Of a DNA stretch of 64,000 nucleotides, positions 34,622 to 42,891 are shown one piece after another. Under the pieces are notes generated by a model. That model was not told the DNA's origin and ran no database searches. It worked only from the letters and a program-made list of their open reading frames with translations. Made by a program: the position numbers and the translations under genes. Where the stretch lies: contig SUZB01000001.1 in the NCBI GenBank assembly GCA_015060115.1, positions 1 through 64,000 of the forward strand, written 5' to 3'. Source of the stretch: Rikenellaceae bacterium. Its GTDB lineage: Bacteria > Bacteroidota > Bacteroidia > Bacteroidales > Rikenellaceae. How positions within the stretch are numbered: the first letter of the stretch is position 1; each line of letters starts with the position of its first letter.

Positions 34622-36745
34622 ATGACTGCAACATCAGTAATTATGTCAGCATTGACACTTGCCGCTACCAGCGGTGATCTACCAGTGAATGGCGGTGTAC
34701 GCCTTCCTGAGTCTTTGGTGGGCAATCCCCTCGTTGAGGAGTGGGATACCCCATATCAGACCCCTCCCTTCTCGGAGATTGAGCTTGCGCACTATGAGCC
34801 CGCTTTCGACTACGCCATTGCCGTAAATCGTGCCGAGGTTGAGGCTATCATAAACAACCCTGAGGCGCCCACCTTCGAGAACACTATCGTGGCTATGACC
34901 GAGTCGGGCGAGTTGCTTGGCCGTATTGCCGGCCTCTTCTTCGTCTTGAACAACTGCTCGACATCTGACGAGATGCAGCAGATTGCGATGAACATTACAC
35001 CCAAGCTCACCGAGTTGGAGAACGACATCTCGCTCAACCCTGAGCTCTTTGCTCGCGTTAAGGCCGTCTACGACCAGCGCAAGAAGCTCAAGCTCGACGA
35101 GCAGGATATGCAGCTCTTGGAGGATACCTACAAGGGCTTCGCACGCTCTGGCGCCTTGTTGGAGGGACGGGATAAGGAGCTTTATAGAGAGTACTCTTCG
35201 GAGCTCTCGCAGCTCACCTTGAAGTTTGGTCAGAACGCTCAGACTGCAACAAATGCCTTCTCGTACAACATCACCGACCCCGCAAAGGTTGAGGAGTTGC
35301 CCGCCTTCGTAAAGGATGGCCTTGCTGCCGAGGCTGAGGCTCGTGGCGTGAAGGGCTGGACAGTTACGCTCCACGCTCCCAGCTACAGCCCCTTTATGAC
35401 CTACTCTACACAGCGCGACATCAAGGAGGCGTTGTATCGTGCATACAACACTCGTGGTATCGGTGGCGAGAGTGACAATGTCGAGAATATTCGTCGCATC
35501 GCCGAGCTTCGTCTTAAGATTGCCAACCTGCTTGGCTATAAGTGCTATGCCGACTATGTTTTGGAGGATCGTATGGCCGAGAGCACCAAGACCGTAAATG
35601 GCTTCCTCGCCGAGCTTAACAAGGCTACCTTGAGTTATGCCAAGAAGGATGTAGCAGCCATCACGGAGTATGCCCACTCACTCGGCTTCGAGGGTGAGCT
35701 TGCACCTTGGGACTTTGGCTACTACAACGAGAAGTATAAGGAGGCTAAGTACGCCATCAACGATGAGCAGATTAAGCCCTACTTGCAGCTTGAGAATGTG
35801 AAGAACGCCGTATTTATGCTTGCTGGCAAGCTCTATGGCCTTACCTTCACCCCCGTAGACAACATCGAGACCTACCACCCCGAGGCTACTGTATATGAGG
35901 TACGCGACGATAAGGGTGAGCTTATGGCTATCCTCTACCTCGACTTCTTCCCTCGCGAGTCGAAGCGTCAGGGTGCTTGGATGACCGAGTTCCGCGGTGT
36001 AAAGGTTAAGGACGGCAAGGAGCAGCGCCCCTTGGTGCAGCTCGTGATGAACTTCACAAAGCCTACAGCCAACACCCCCTCATTGCTCACATTCGATGAG
36101 TTTACAACCTTCCTCCACGAGTTTGGCCACGGCCTACACGGCATCCTTGCTCGCGGTAAGTATGAGTCTATCAACGGCACAGCCGTTAAGCGCGACTTCG
36201 TGGAGCTCCCCTCACAGATTATGGAGAACTGGGCTACCGAGAAGGAGTATCTTGACCTCTGGGCTAAGCACTACCAGACAGGCGAGGCTATGCCCGCAGA
36301 GCTTATCGAGAAGATTGTAGCAGCTAAGAACTACCTCGCTGCATACTACAATGTTCGTCAGCTCTCATTCGGTATGCTCGATATGGCTTGGCACACTATC
36401 ACTGAGCCCTACACTGGTGATGTCCTCGCATTCGAGGGTAAGGCATTGCAGCCCACTCAGGTGCTTCCCATCGTAGATGGTACAGCTATGGGTACTGCCT
36501 TTACTCACATCTTCAGCGGTGGCTACGCAGCAGGTTACTACGGCTATAAGTGGGCAGAGGTACTCGCAGCAGATGCCTTCTCATACTTCAAGCAGAAGGG
36601 TATCTTCAGCCAGGAGGTAGCAGGCAAGTTCCGCCACGAGGTACTTGAGAAGGGTGGCCACAAGCACCCAATGGAGCTTTACAAGAACTTCCGAGGCCAC
36701 AAGCCTAAGACTAAGGCTCTTATTGACCAGATGAACCTTAAGTAA
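34622..36745 (+). CDS. M3 family metallopeptidase, second tandem copy
   Basis: 707 residues, similar along its whole length to the preceding protein (VGNPLVEEWDTPYQTPPFSEIELAHYEPAF against the same region upstream). The zinc motif HEFGH is at about 499-503, with FVELPSQIMENW conserved. The N-terminus is a weakly hydrophobic 18-residue stretch without basic residues or lipobox, so export is uncertain. Its TAA stop is the beginning of palindrome H3. Confidence 0.9.
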   Translation: MTATSVIMSALTLAATSGDLPVNGGVRLPESLVGNPLVEEWDTPYQTPPFSEIELAHYEPAFDYAIAVNRAEVEAIINNPEAPTFENTIVAMTESGELLGRIAGLFFVLNNCSTSDEMQQIAMNITPKLTELENDISLNPELFARVKAVYDQRKKLKLDEQDMQLLEDTYKGFARSGALLEGRDKELYREYSSELSQLTLKFGQNAQTATNAFSYNITDPAKVEELPAFVKDGLAAEAEARGVKGWTVTLHAPSYSPFMTYSTQRDIKEALYRAYNTRGIGGESDNVENIRRIAELRLKIANLLGYKCYADYVLEDRMAESTKTVNGFLAELNKATLSYAKKDVAAITEYAHSLGFEGELAPWDFGYYNEKYKEAKYAINDEQIKPYLQLENVKNAVFMLAGKLYGLTFTPVDNIETYHPEATVYEVRDDKGELMAILYLDFFPRESKRQGAWMTEFRGVKVKDGKEQRPLVQLVMNFTKPTANTPSLLTFDEFTTFLHEFGHGLHGILARGKYESINGTAVKRDFVELPSQIMENWATEKEYLDLWAKHYQTGEAMPAELIEKIVAAKNYLAAYYNVRQLSFGMLDMAWHTITEPYTGDVLAFEGKALQPTQVLPIVDGTAMGTAFTHIFSGGYAAGYYGYKWAEVLAADAFSYFKQKGIFSQEVAGKFRHEVLEKGGHKHPMELYKNFRGHKPKTKALIDQMNLK

Positions 36746-36871
36746 TTTCTTGTGATAAGGGGTCATCTGCGACCTCTCAATCATTGCCCTGAATGGGAAA
36801 TACTTCAAGTATGTCCCATCCAGGGCAATTTCTTTATCGAGGCCACAGCTAACCCCTTCTGACAAGAAATT
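36744..36871. repeat. Long imperfect palindrome H3 (128 nt)
   Basis: Begins AATTTCTTGTGATAAGGGGT inside the stop codon of the M3 peptidase and ends ACCCCTTCTGACAAGAAATT. The apex is ATACTT-CA-AGTAT. Same length and tip pattern as H1 and H2, but the stem sequence is almost entirely different. Arms pair throughout (ATTGCCCTG against CAGGGCAAT, ATGGGA against TCCCAT). Confidence 0.85.
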
Positions 36872-36880
36872 TGGGTGAAT

Positions 36881-37095
36881 AGACTACAGAGACTACAGAG
36901 ACTACAGAGGCCACAGAGACCACAGAGACCACAGAGAAAGATGATACCAGACTTCGTTGTTGTCTCTCTCGTCTCTCTCGTCTCTCTCGTCTTTCCCACA
37001 GTCTCACGGAGCTTAAGCTCTGCGCCTCAACGAGGCGCTTTAGCCTGCAGGCGAAACGCCTGCTCTCTAACAACTAACAACTAATAACTAACAAC
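36881..37095 (-). repeat. Composite intergenic element, copy R3, with alternative nonamers
   Basis: Reading the plus strand: six nonamers AGACTACAG / AGRCCACAG (36881-36934), the core in reverse orientation GATACCAGACTTCGT (36943-36957), three nonamers TCTCTCTCG (36963-36989), hairpins GCGCCTC-aac-GAGGCGC (37022-37038) and CAGGCG-aaa-CGCCTG (37048-37062), and the TAACAACTAA edge. The plan is the same as other copies although the unit sequence has been replaced. With H3 it fills the 400-nt gap between the M3 gene and the antiporter. Confidence 0.8.
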
Positions 37096-37101
37096 TCAAA
37101 A

Positions 37102-37127
37102 AAAACGAGTCCTAATGGACTCGTTTT
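37102..37127. terminator. Bidirectional terminator
   Basis: AAAACGAGTC-ctaatg-GACTCGTTTT, a perfect 10-bp stem with A and T flanks, just beyond the antiporter stop on the minus strand. Confidence 0.85.
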
Positions 37128-37145
37128 CTCTATCGTCATCGTGCG

Positions 37146-38630
37146 CTACACCTCGATAATATGCTTGATGCCGAGCGTCTTAACCTTGGTGAGCAACTCC
37201 TCGTTGTTATCCGACACCACAAGTAGTTTATCGCCTGGGCGAAGCTGCGTAAAGCCCTTGGGCACAAAGTACTTATTGTCGCGATAGACAAGTACGACAA
37301 GCGTATTGCCCGGAAGGTGTATATCCTTCAGCGTATCGCCATTGTGGAGCATCGACGCCGTAACGCCAATCTCGGTAAACTGGCTGCGTATATGGTCGGG
37401 CACGGTGAGCTTAAAGGTGGCATCGGGCTCTTCGTACGAAAGGCCGAGCCAGTTGGCCATAGCGCTGACCGTAGTGCCCTGAATAAGGAGCGAGACAATA
37501 GTAACGAGGAATACCACATTAAATATATACTCCGCACCCTCGACACCCTGCGTGATAGGGAAGATGGCGAAGATGATAGGCACAGCACCACGCAGACCTA
37601 CCCACGAGACATATACACGCGCCTTGCCACTAAACTTGCGGAAGGGCAACAGCGATATCACAGTAGCCACAGGGCGGGCAAAGAGTATCATAAATAGGCC
37701 TATCGCGCAACCCATAATAAGGACATCGGGTTGCAACAGTTCGTGCACATCGACAATAAGGCCGAGGCAGAGGAAGAGCACAATCTGCAGTAGCCAAGTA
37801 AACGAGTCGAAGAATGTACCGAGCATATTGCGGTAGGCGATGCGGTGGTTGCCCACAACAAGGCCTGCGATGTAGACCGCCAAGTAGCCGTTACCGTATG
37901 TGATAGTGGTAAACGAGAAGGTGAAGAAGGCACACGCCAAGAGCAATACAGAGTATAGCGAGGGCGTGCTACGGATATTGATATGGTTCATAATCCACAC
38001 CGTAGCACGGCCGAAGCCATAGCCATAGAGTGCACCAAGCACCATCTGTATAAAGAAGGTGCTAAGAGCTGACGAAATATCCAACTCGGCACCATCTTTC
38101 ACGAGGCTGACAAGCACAACGGTGAGGATATATGCCATAGGGTCGTTACTACCACTCTCCAACTCAAGCAGTGGGCGTAGGTTCTGCATAAGACCCTGCT
38201 TCTTGGTGCGCAGGATGCTAAATACCGAGGCAGAGTCGGTAGATGACATCGTGGCAGCAATAAGCAGCGCCATAGTAAAACTAATCTCCACGCCGAGCCA
38301 TGGGGCGAGCAGGTAGATAAAGCCTCCTACGATAAGGGCGGTGAGTGCTACACCCAGTGTGGCCATTACGACACCGGGTGCGAGCACCGGCCGAATCTCC
38401 GAAAACTTGGTGTCCATACCACCAGAGAAGAGGATGATACACATCGCCACCATACCTATAAACCCTGCGAAGTCGTAGGAGTGGAACGACACAAAGTCGT
38501 TGTAGCCAAATACCACACCCACGCCAAGGAAGAGCAACAAGGCTGGCGCTCCCAGACGATATGCTGCCTTACCGGCAAGCACGGCAGCAAAGAGCAACAG
38601 AGCTCCTACAAACAGAAAGTTTTCGTTCAT
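37146..38630 (-). CDS. CPA1/NhaP-type potassium/proton antiporter with TrkA-C domain
   Basis: 494 residues. About 12-13 TM helices with the CPA1 core (AATMSSTDSASVFSILR, LESGSNDPMAYI with its Asn-Asp pair, VGLRGAVPIIFAIFP). A cytoplasmic RCK/TrkA-C-like domain follows (about 410-494; LRPGDKLLVVSDNNEELLTKV), which senses ligand or K+. It resembles the CvrA/YcgO group. Role: pH and potassium balance in the inner membrane. Single gene ending in its own terminator. Confidence 0.88.
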   Translation of the reverse strand: MNENFLFVGALLLFAAVLAGKAAYRLGAPALLLFLGVGVVFGYNDFVSFHSYDFAGFIGMVAMCIILFSGGMDTKFSEIRPVLAPGVVMATLGVALTALIVGGFIYLLAPWLGVEISFTMALLIAATMSSTDSASVFSILRTKKQGLMQNLRPLLELESGSNDPMAYILTVVLVSLVKDGAELDISSALSTFFIQMVLGALYGYGFGRATVWIMNHINIRSTPSLYSVLLLACAFFTFSFTTITYGNGYLAVYIAGLVVGNHRIAYRNMLGTFFDSFTWLLQIVLFLCLGLIVDVHELLQPDVLIMGCAIGLFMILFARPVATVISLLPFRKFSGKARVYVSWVGLRGAVPIIFAIFPITQGVEGAEYIFNVVFLVTIVSLLIQGTTVSAMANWLGLSYEEPDATFKLTVPDHIRSQFTEIGVTASMLHNGDTLKDIHLPGNTLVVLVYRDNKYFVPKGFTQLRPGDKLLVVSDNNEELLTKVKTLGIKHIIEV

Positions 38631-38687
38631 AAATAAAACTGTTTAAGGCTTGCTTAACAAGTTATACTGAAACACAAATTTTTGTTG

Positions 38688-39188
38688 TTACTTGCCCTCC
38701 ACAATCTTAACCTCGCCATAAAGACGATTCGAGAAGTCTACATACTCATATATCGCCCACGCCGTGCGGTTGCTACCGGGGGTGCGATACTCGACAAGTG
38801 TCAGACGAGCAACATTTGTCGTGGGCATCGAGTCAATGGTCTCTCTATCGGCGCGTGCCACAGCATCGCTCAACGCCTTGAGCAACTCGTAGTCGTAGTA
38901 GCGCTCACGGCGCACCATATAGCGGCGAGCCTCCGTATCGTAGGGAACACCCTCGCTCGCGGCGTAGCGTCGGATGATGGCAAAGATGCCGTAGGCCACA
39001 AGAGCTATGCCACACACCATAAGCAACATCCCCAAAGCGCCACTCTTGTCCTCGATAGCCACAAAGTTAATAATGCACAGAACGATGCCCAAGCCGAGGT
39101 AGGCGATGGGCTTCAACATCGAACGGCGGCGTGCAACAACAACACCGCCAGGCAAGGCATATAGTGCCTCGCATATATCCAATCTCAT
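38688..39188 (-). CDS. Hypothetical membrane protein
   Basis: 166 residues. Two TM helices (about 25-42 and 50-70) in the N-terminal half, then a cytoplasmic or periplasmic domain of about 95 residues rich in Arg and Glu (RRERYYDYELLKALSDAVARAD). No family recognised. It stands alone between the antiporter and the TonB locus, on the same strand, separated by about 110 nt from the latter. Confidence 0.65.
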   Translation of the reverse strand: MRLDICEALYALPGGVVVARRRSMLKPIAYLGLGIVLCIINFVAIEDKSGALGMLLMVCGIALVAYGIFAIIRRYAASEGVPYDTEARRYMVRRERYYDYELLKALSDAVARADRETIDSMPTTNVARLTLVEYRTPGSNRTAWAIYEYVDFSNRLYGEVKIVEGK

Positions 39189-39300
39189 ATTATTCTTCTT
39201 AAAAAAAGTAGAGTGCCACGACCTCTGCCGAGGCGCTCTATTTGGTTAAATTATTATTTAGTTACTTTATAAAAATACACACTGAAAGATCTGTAAAGTG

Positions 39301-39681
39301 CTAAATAATAAGCCTTACCAACAGCATCAGATAGTAATGACGAGGGTAAGCAAAGAACAATATTTTATGGTTGTACAACCCGTAACGATAAGCCGCTGTG
39401 GTGGAGTCTATAGAGCGCACTATAGCGCTGAACGACAGCTTGTTACGCTCCGAGTGGCGTGGTGCACGGTGTATGGTGCGCACAGCGGGAAGTATCGACT
39501 GCGCCGAGCCTGTGTTGGGGCTGATAAGAGGCATCGAATGACTCTCATAAAACTGCGCCTCCTCTACGGGTGATGTCTTGGCAGTCGGCATCTCGAAATA
39601 TAGCGACTCAGTGGCGGCATCGGCAACGAGTGTCGCCAACATCGCAACAACTATCAGGGCTATATGCTTAAGATGCGTCAT
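39301..39681 (-). CDS. Small exported protein downstream of tonB-like gene
   Basis: 126 residues. Signal peptide (LIVVAMLATLVADAA, cleavage near 22). The mature part is short and basic, with no known domain and a hydrophobic C-terminal segment (YYLMLLVRLII). The start overlaps the stop of the TonB-family gene by 4 nt, so translation is coupled and a shared function is likely. Confidence 0.6.
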   Translation of the reverse strand: MTHLKHIALIVVAMLATLVADAATESLYFEMPTAKTSPVEEAQFYESHSMPLISPNTGSAQSILPAVRTIHRAPRHSERNKLSFSAIVRSIDSTTAAYRYGLYNHKILFFAYPRHYYLMLLVRLII

Positions 39682-40520
39682 TGTGCTACAAATGTGTATG
39701 TTATAGTGCCACGATGCGACTGTGGCGCTGTGTTGTCGATACGGAATAGTGTGCGACTATGCTTTGCTGCGGCAAGTGCCTGATTGTTAAGCTCAGGATT
39801 GGTCGATGATGCTATGCGGGCATTTGTTACCGTGCCGTTGCGGTCGAGCCAAACATCGACAACAACAACACCTCCGCCCTTGGCACGATAGGCCGGCACA
39901 TAGAGGTCGCGGTGGTGGCGTACAGGGTCGGTAAATGAGTAGTTTACCGTAACAGCACCAGAGAATTTGCCCTTCTCGCCCGTGCCCTTCGCGCCTCCCG
40001 AGCCTGAGCCCGAGCCACTGCCCTTGCCCATACCCTCTATCTGGCGCATACCGCTCTCATAATCACCACGATTAGTCGCCATATCCGAGGCAATCTTATC
40101 CATCATCTGCTCGGTCTCGGAGTCGTAGCGCGTATCGGACGAAGCACTGCTCTCTGAAGCATCGTTAGATTGCAGATTCTGAACTCGCTGAGCACGCGCC
40201 AAGCGCTGATTTATCTCCTCTTGCAGGGCATCACGCTTACGGCGCAACTGCTCCAACTCCTCCTCTGAAGGCTCCTCCTCGACAAACTCGATGATATACT
40301 CCTCGGGCTGTAGCTCGACATTGATGCGTGTCGTTGCCACAACGATGATGCCGATGATATATGCCGCCACCATCGCTATAAGGCCGATGCGGTGGTTGAA
40401 GAGCCACTCGCCAAACGACTCGCTGCGTGTGTCGCCAAGGTCTATCGACAAACGACGGTGGGCGACACCGCCTCTTGCCGTTGGTCTATTTGGGATATAT
40501 GTTTTGTGGTTGTCAGACAT
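39678..40520 (-). CDS. TonB family energy-transducing protein
   Basis: 280 residues. A cytoplasmic N-terminus of about 45 residues, one TM helix (about 46-66, IGLIAMVAAYIIGIIVVATT), a charged coiled region (80-110) and a Gly/Ser-rich linker GKGSGSGSGSGG (about 168-180) lead to a C-terminal TonB domain (VVVDVWLDRNGTVTNARIASSTNPELNNQALAAAKHSRT). It couples the inner-membrane proton gradient to outer-membrane SusC-like or TonB-dependent receptors. The ExbB/ExbD partners are not adjacent. Confidence 0.82.
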   Translation of the reverse strand: MSDNHKTYIPNRPTARGGVAHRRLSIDLGDTRSESFGEWLFNHRIGLIAMVAAYIIGIIVVATTRINVELQPEEYIIEFVEEEPSEEELEQLRRKRDALQEEINQRLARAQRVQNLQSNDASESSASSDTRYDSETEQMMDKIASDMATNRGDYESGMRQIEGMGKGSGSGSGSGGAKGTGEKGKFSGAVTVNYSFTDPVRHHRDLYVPAYRAKGGGVVVVDVWLDRNGTVTNARIASSTNPELNNQALAAAKHSRTLFRIDNTAPQSHRGTITYTFVAQ

Positions 40521-40538
40521 TTACTCTGTAATAATGAG

Positions 40539-40546
40539 CAAAAATA
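40539..40546 (-). promoter_or_regulatory. -7 element TATTTTTG of the tonB-like gene
   Basis: Minus-strand match to TAnnTTTG, 18 nt upstream of the ATG at 40520. It is divergent from the lpxC-fabZ promoter, 22 nt away. Confidence 0.55.
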
Positions 40547-40568
40547 GTAATTTTTTTCGAATTTTTTG

Positions 40569-40576
40569 TATATTTG
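40569..40576 (+). promoter_or_regulatory. -7 element TATATTTG of lpxC-fabZ
   Basis: Matches TAnnTTTG and lies 28 nt upstream of the ATG at 40605. Confidence 0.65.
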
Positions 40577-40604
40577 CAGTTGATAACAAAATAAATTATA
40601 CATT

Positions 40605-41990
40605 ATGGCAACAAAACAGAGAACTTTGGCCAACGCTATATCTTTCGAGGGCAAGGGCCTGCACACTGGTTTGCAGGTGAAGATGACAGTAAATCCTGCG
40701 GAAGATAATCATGGCATTTCGTTCCGTCGTGTAGATTTGGAGGGCGCTCCTGAGGTGCCCGCGTTGTGTGAGTATGTGAGCGATACATCGCGCGGTACGA
40801 CTATCGAGCGTGGCGAGGCTAAGGTGAGCACCATTGAGCATATTATGTCGGCACTCTGGACCTTGGGTGTGGACAACGCAATAATCGACATCAACGCCCC
40901 CGAGACCCCCATTATGGATGGTTCGGCACGAGAGTATGCAACACGCATCGAGGAGGTGGGTACCGTAGAGCAGTCGGCCGAGCGCCGTTACTTCGAGGTT
41001 ACCGAGAAGCAGGTATATACCCTCCCCGAGAAGGGTGTGGCTATCGTGCTCTATCCCGATGATGAGTTCTCGGTATCGGTGCATGTAGACTACAACTCAA
41101 AGGTTGTGGGCAACCAGTATGCTGTTTACAACCCTACGGATAACTACACCCAGAAGATTGCGATGTGCCGTACCTTTGTCTTCCTCCACGAGTTGGAGCC
41201 TCTGATGAAGATGAACCTTATCAAGGGTGGCGACTTGGACAACGCTATCGTCGTTGTGGAGAATGCTGTGTCAGATGACCAGCTCGACCACCTCAAGAAG
41301 ATTTTCGGCAAGGAGGATATCCACATCACGGGTGGCTATCTGAACAACCAGCAGTTGCGTGCCAACAACGAGCTTGCTCGCCACAAGCTCCTCGACCTGC
41401 TTGGCGACTTTGCGCTGCTCGGTATGCGTATCAAGGGCCGTGTATGGGCTACCCGCCCCGGCCACTTTGCCAATACGGAGTTTATGAAGGAGCTTTCGCG
41501 CACTATTCGTCGTAGTGGCGACCGCCCCTCGTTCAAGTATAGCTCAAAGGAGCAGCCTTTGATGGATATCAACAAGATTAAGGCTACCTTGCCCCATCGC
41601 CCCCCCTTCTTGCTCGTTGACCGTGTCTTCCACATGGAGGAGAATGCTATCGGCGGTATCAAGCAGGTGTCGATGAACGAGCCCTTCTTCGTGGGCCACT
41701 TCCCCGAAGAGCCTGTTATGCCCGGTGTGCTTATCATCGAGGCGTTGGCGCAGTGCTGCGGCATCTTGGTGTTGAGCAAGGTTGAGGACCCTGAGTTGTA
41801 TTCTACCTACTTCCTCAAGGCCGATGGCGTAAAGTGGAAGAAGAAGGTTGTTCCCGGCGACACCTTGCAGCTTGAGTGCCATATTACGGATATGCGTCGT
41901 GGTATCTGCACCGCTGAGTGTAAGGCATTTACCGGTGGTACGCTCGCTTGCGAGGCTGTGCTCACTGCCCAGATTGCCAAGAACCGTTAA
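40605..41990 (+). CDS. lpxC-fabZ: Bifunctional LpxC deacetylase / FabZ dehydratase
   Basis: 461 residues, a fusion typical of Bacteroidota. The N-terminal LpxC (about 1-300) has the zinc-site motifs STIEHIMSAL and ARHKLLDLLGDFALLG plus ISFEGKGLHTG. It deacetylates UDP-3-O-acyl-GlcNAc, the committed step of lipid A. The C-terminal FabZ (about 310-461) has LPHRPPFLLVDRV, the catalytic His in VGHFPEEPVMPG and the Glu in IIEALAQ. It dehydrates 3-hydroxyacyl-ACP, so the same chain touches both consumers of the hydroxyacyl-ACP pool. lpxA follows 35 nt later. Confidence 0.95.
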   Translation: MATKQRTLANAISFEGKGLHTGLQVKMTVNPAEDNHGISFRRVDLEGAPEVPALCEYVSDTSRGTTIERGEAKVSTIEHIMSALWTLGVDNAIIDINAPETPIMDGSAREYATRIEEVGTVEQSAERRYFEVTEKQVYTLPEKGVAIVLYPDDEFSVSVHVDYNSKVVGNQYAVYNPTDNYTQKIAMCRTFVFLHELEPLMKMNLIKGGDLDNAIVVVENAVSDDQLDHLKKIFGKEDIHITGGYLNNQQLRANNELARHKLLDLLGDFALLGMRIKGRVWATRPGHFANTEFMKELSRTIRRSGDRPSFKYSSKEQPLMDINKIKATLPHRPPFLLVDRVFHMEENAIGGIKQVSMNEPFFVGHFPEEPVMPGVLIIEALAQCCGILVLSKVEDPELYSTYFLKADGVKWKKKVVPGDTLQLECHITDMRRGICTAECKAFTGGTLACEAVLTAQIAKNR

Positions 41991-42025
41991 ACGAAATTGT
42001 TAGGACACAAACAAATATTTGGATT

Positions 42026-42811
42026 ATGATTAGTAACTTAGCTTATGTTCACCCCGATGCCAAGATTGGCAACAATGTGATCATCGAGCCTTTCGCATAT
42101 ATCGAGGGCGATGTTGTAATTGGCGACGACTGCTGGATTGGCCCCCACGCCTGCATCTACAATGGTGCTCGTCTGGGCAAGGGCAACAAGGTGCACCCCG
42201 GTGCCTGCATCGCTTGTCTGCCTCAGGATTTGAAGTTCGTTGGCGAGCAGACAACTGCCGTTATTGGCGACTACAACGATATTCGCGAGTGCGTAACCAT
42301 CTCGCGAGGTACAGCATCGCGTGGCACAACCGTTGTTGGCGACCACAACCTGCTTATGGCCTATGTGCATGTCGCTCACGACGATGTTGTTGGTAGCCAC
42401 TGCGTTATCGCAAATCGTGTGTCGTTGGCTGGTGAGGTTGAGATTGGCGACTGGGTAGTTATCGGTGGCCACGCAGCACTCCACCAGTGGATTCATATCG
42501 GCGACCACGCAATGATTCAGGGTGGTGCGCTCGTAACGCAGGATGTTCCGCCCTTTATCATCGCAACAAATGGCGAGACGCACTATGCAGGTATCAACAA
42601 GGTGGGTCTGTCGCGCCGAGGCTTTAGTTCGGAGCAGATCGACTCTATCCACAACACCTGCCGCATCTTGTTCCAGAGCGAGCTTAACTACTTGGCGGGT
42701 TGCGACAAGGCCGAGGCCGAGGTTGCCGAGACACCTGAGCGCAACAAGCTGATTGAGTTTATTCGCTCTTCGAAGCGAGGCGTTATTAAGCAGTATATGT
42801 CGCGTCGCTAA
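42026..42811 (+). CDS. lpxA: UDP-N-acetylglucosamine acyltransferase LpxA
   Basis: 261 residues from the ATG at 42026 (MISNLAYVHPDAKIG), the standard start; a longer frame from 41948 overlaps lpxC-fabZ and is rejected. Left-handed beta-helix of hexapeptide repeats with the catalytic His in AYVHVAHDDVVG and the GGHAALHQWIHIG region. A helical C-terminal tail is present. It performs the first step of lipid A synthesis and works directly before LpxC. Confidence 0.94.
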   Translation: MISNLAYVHPDAKIGNNVIIEPFAYIEGDVVIGDDCWIGPHACIYNGARLGKGNKVHPGACIACLPQDLKFVGEQTTAVIGDYNDIRECVTISRGTASRGTTVVGDHNLLMAYVHVAHDDVVGSHCVIANRVSLAGEVEIGDWVVIGGHAALHQWIHIGDHAMIQGGALVTQDVPPFIIATNGETHYAGINKVGLSRRGFSSEQIDSIHNTCRILFQSELNYLAGCDKAEAEVAETPERNKLIEFIRSSKRGVIKQYMSRR

Positions 42812-42851
42812 TCACAGAGGCAGCCTTGTTATACAACTTCATAAGTAAGGT

Positions 42852-42884
42852 AATGGGCGTATTCCGCATTGGAGTACGCCCATT
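42852..42884. terminator. Bidirectional terminator between lpxA and glycosyltransferase
   Basis: AATGGGCGTA pairs with TACGCCCATT, with a further inner TCC/GGA pairing, between two convergent genes. Confidence 0.75.
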
Positions 42885-42891
42885 TCGTTAT

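Noticed and set aside
41948..42025. Longer N-terminus for LpxA
   Set aside because: It overlaps the end of lpxC-fabZ; the family start MISNLAYVHP is at 42026.
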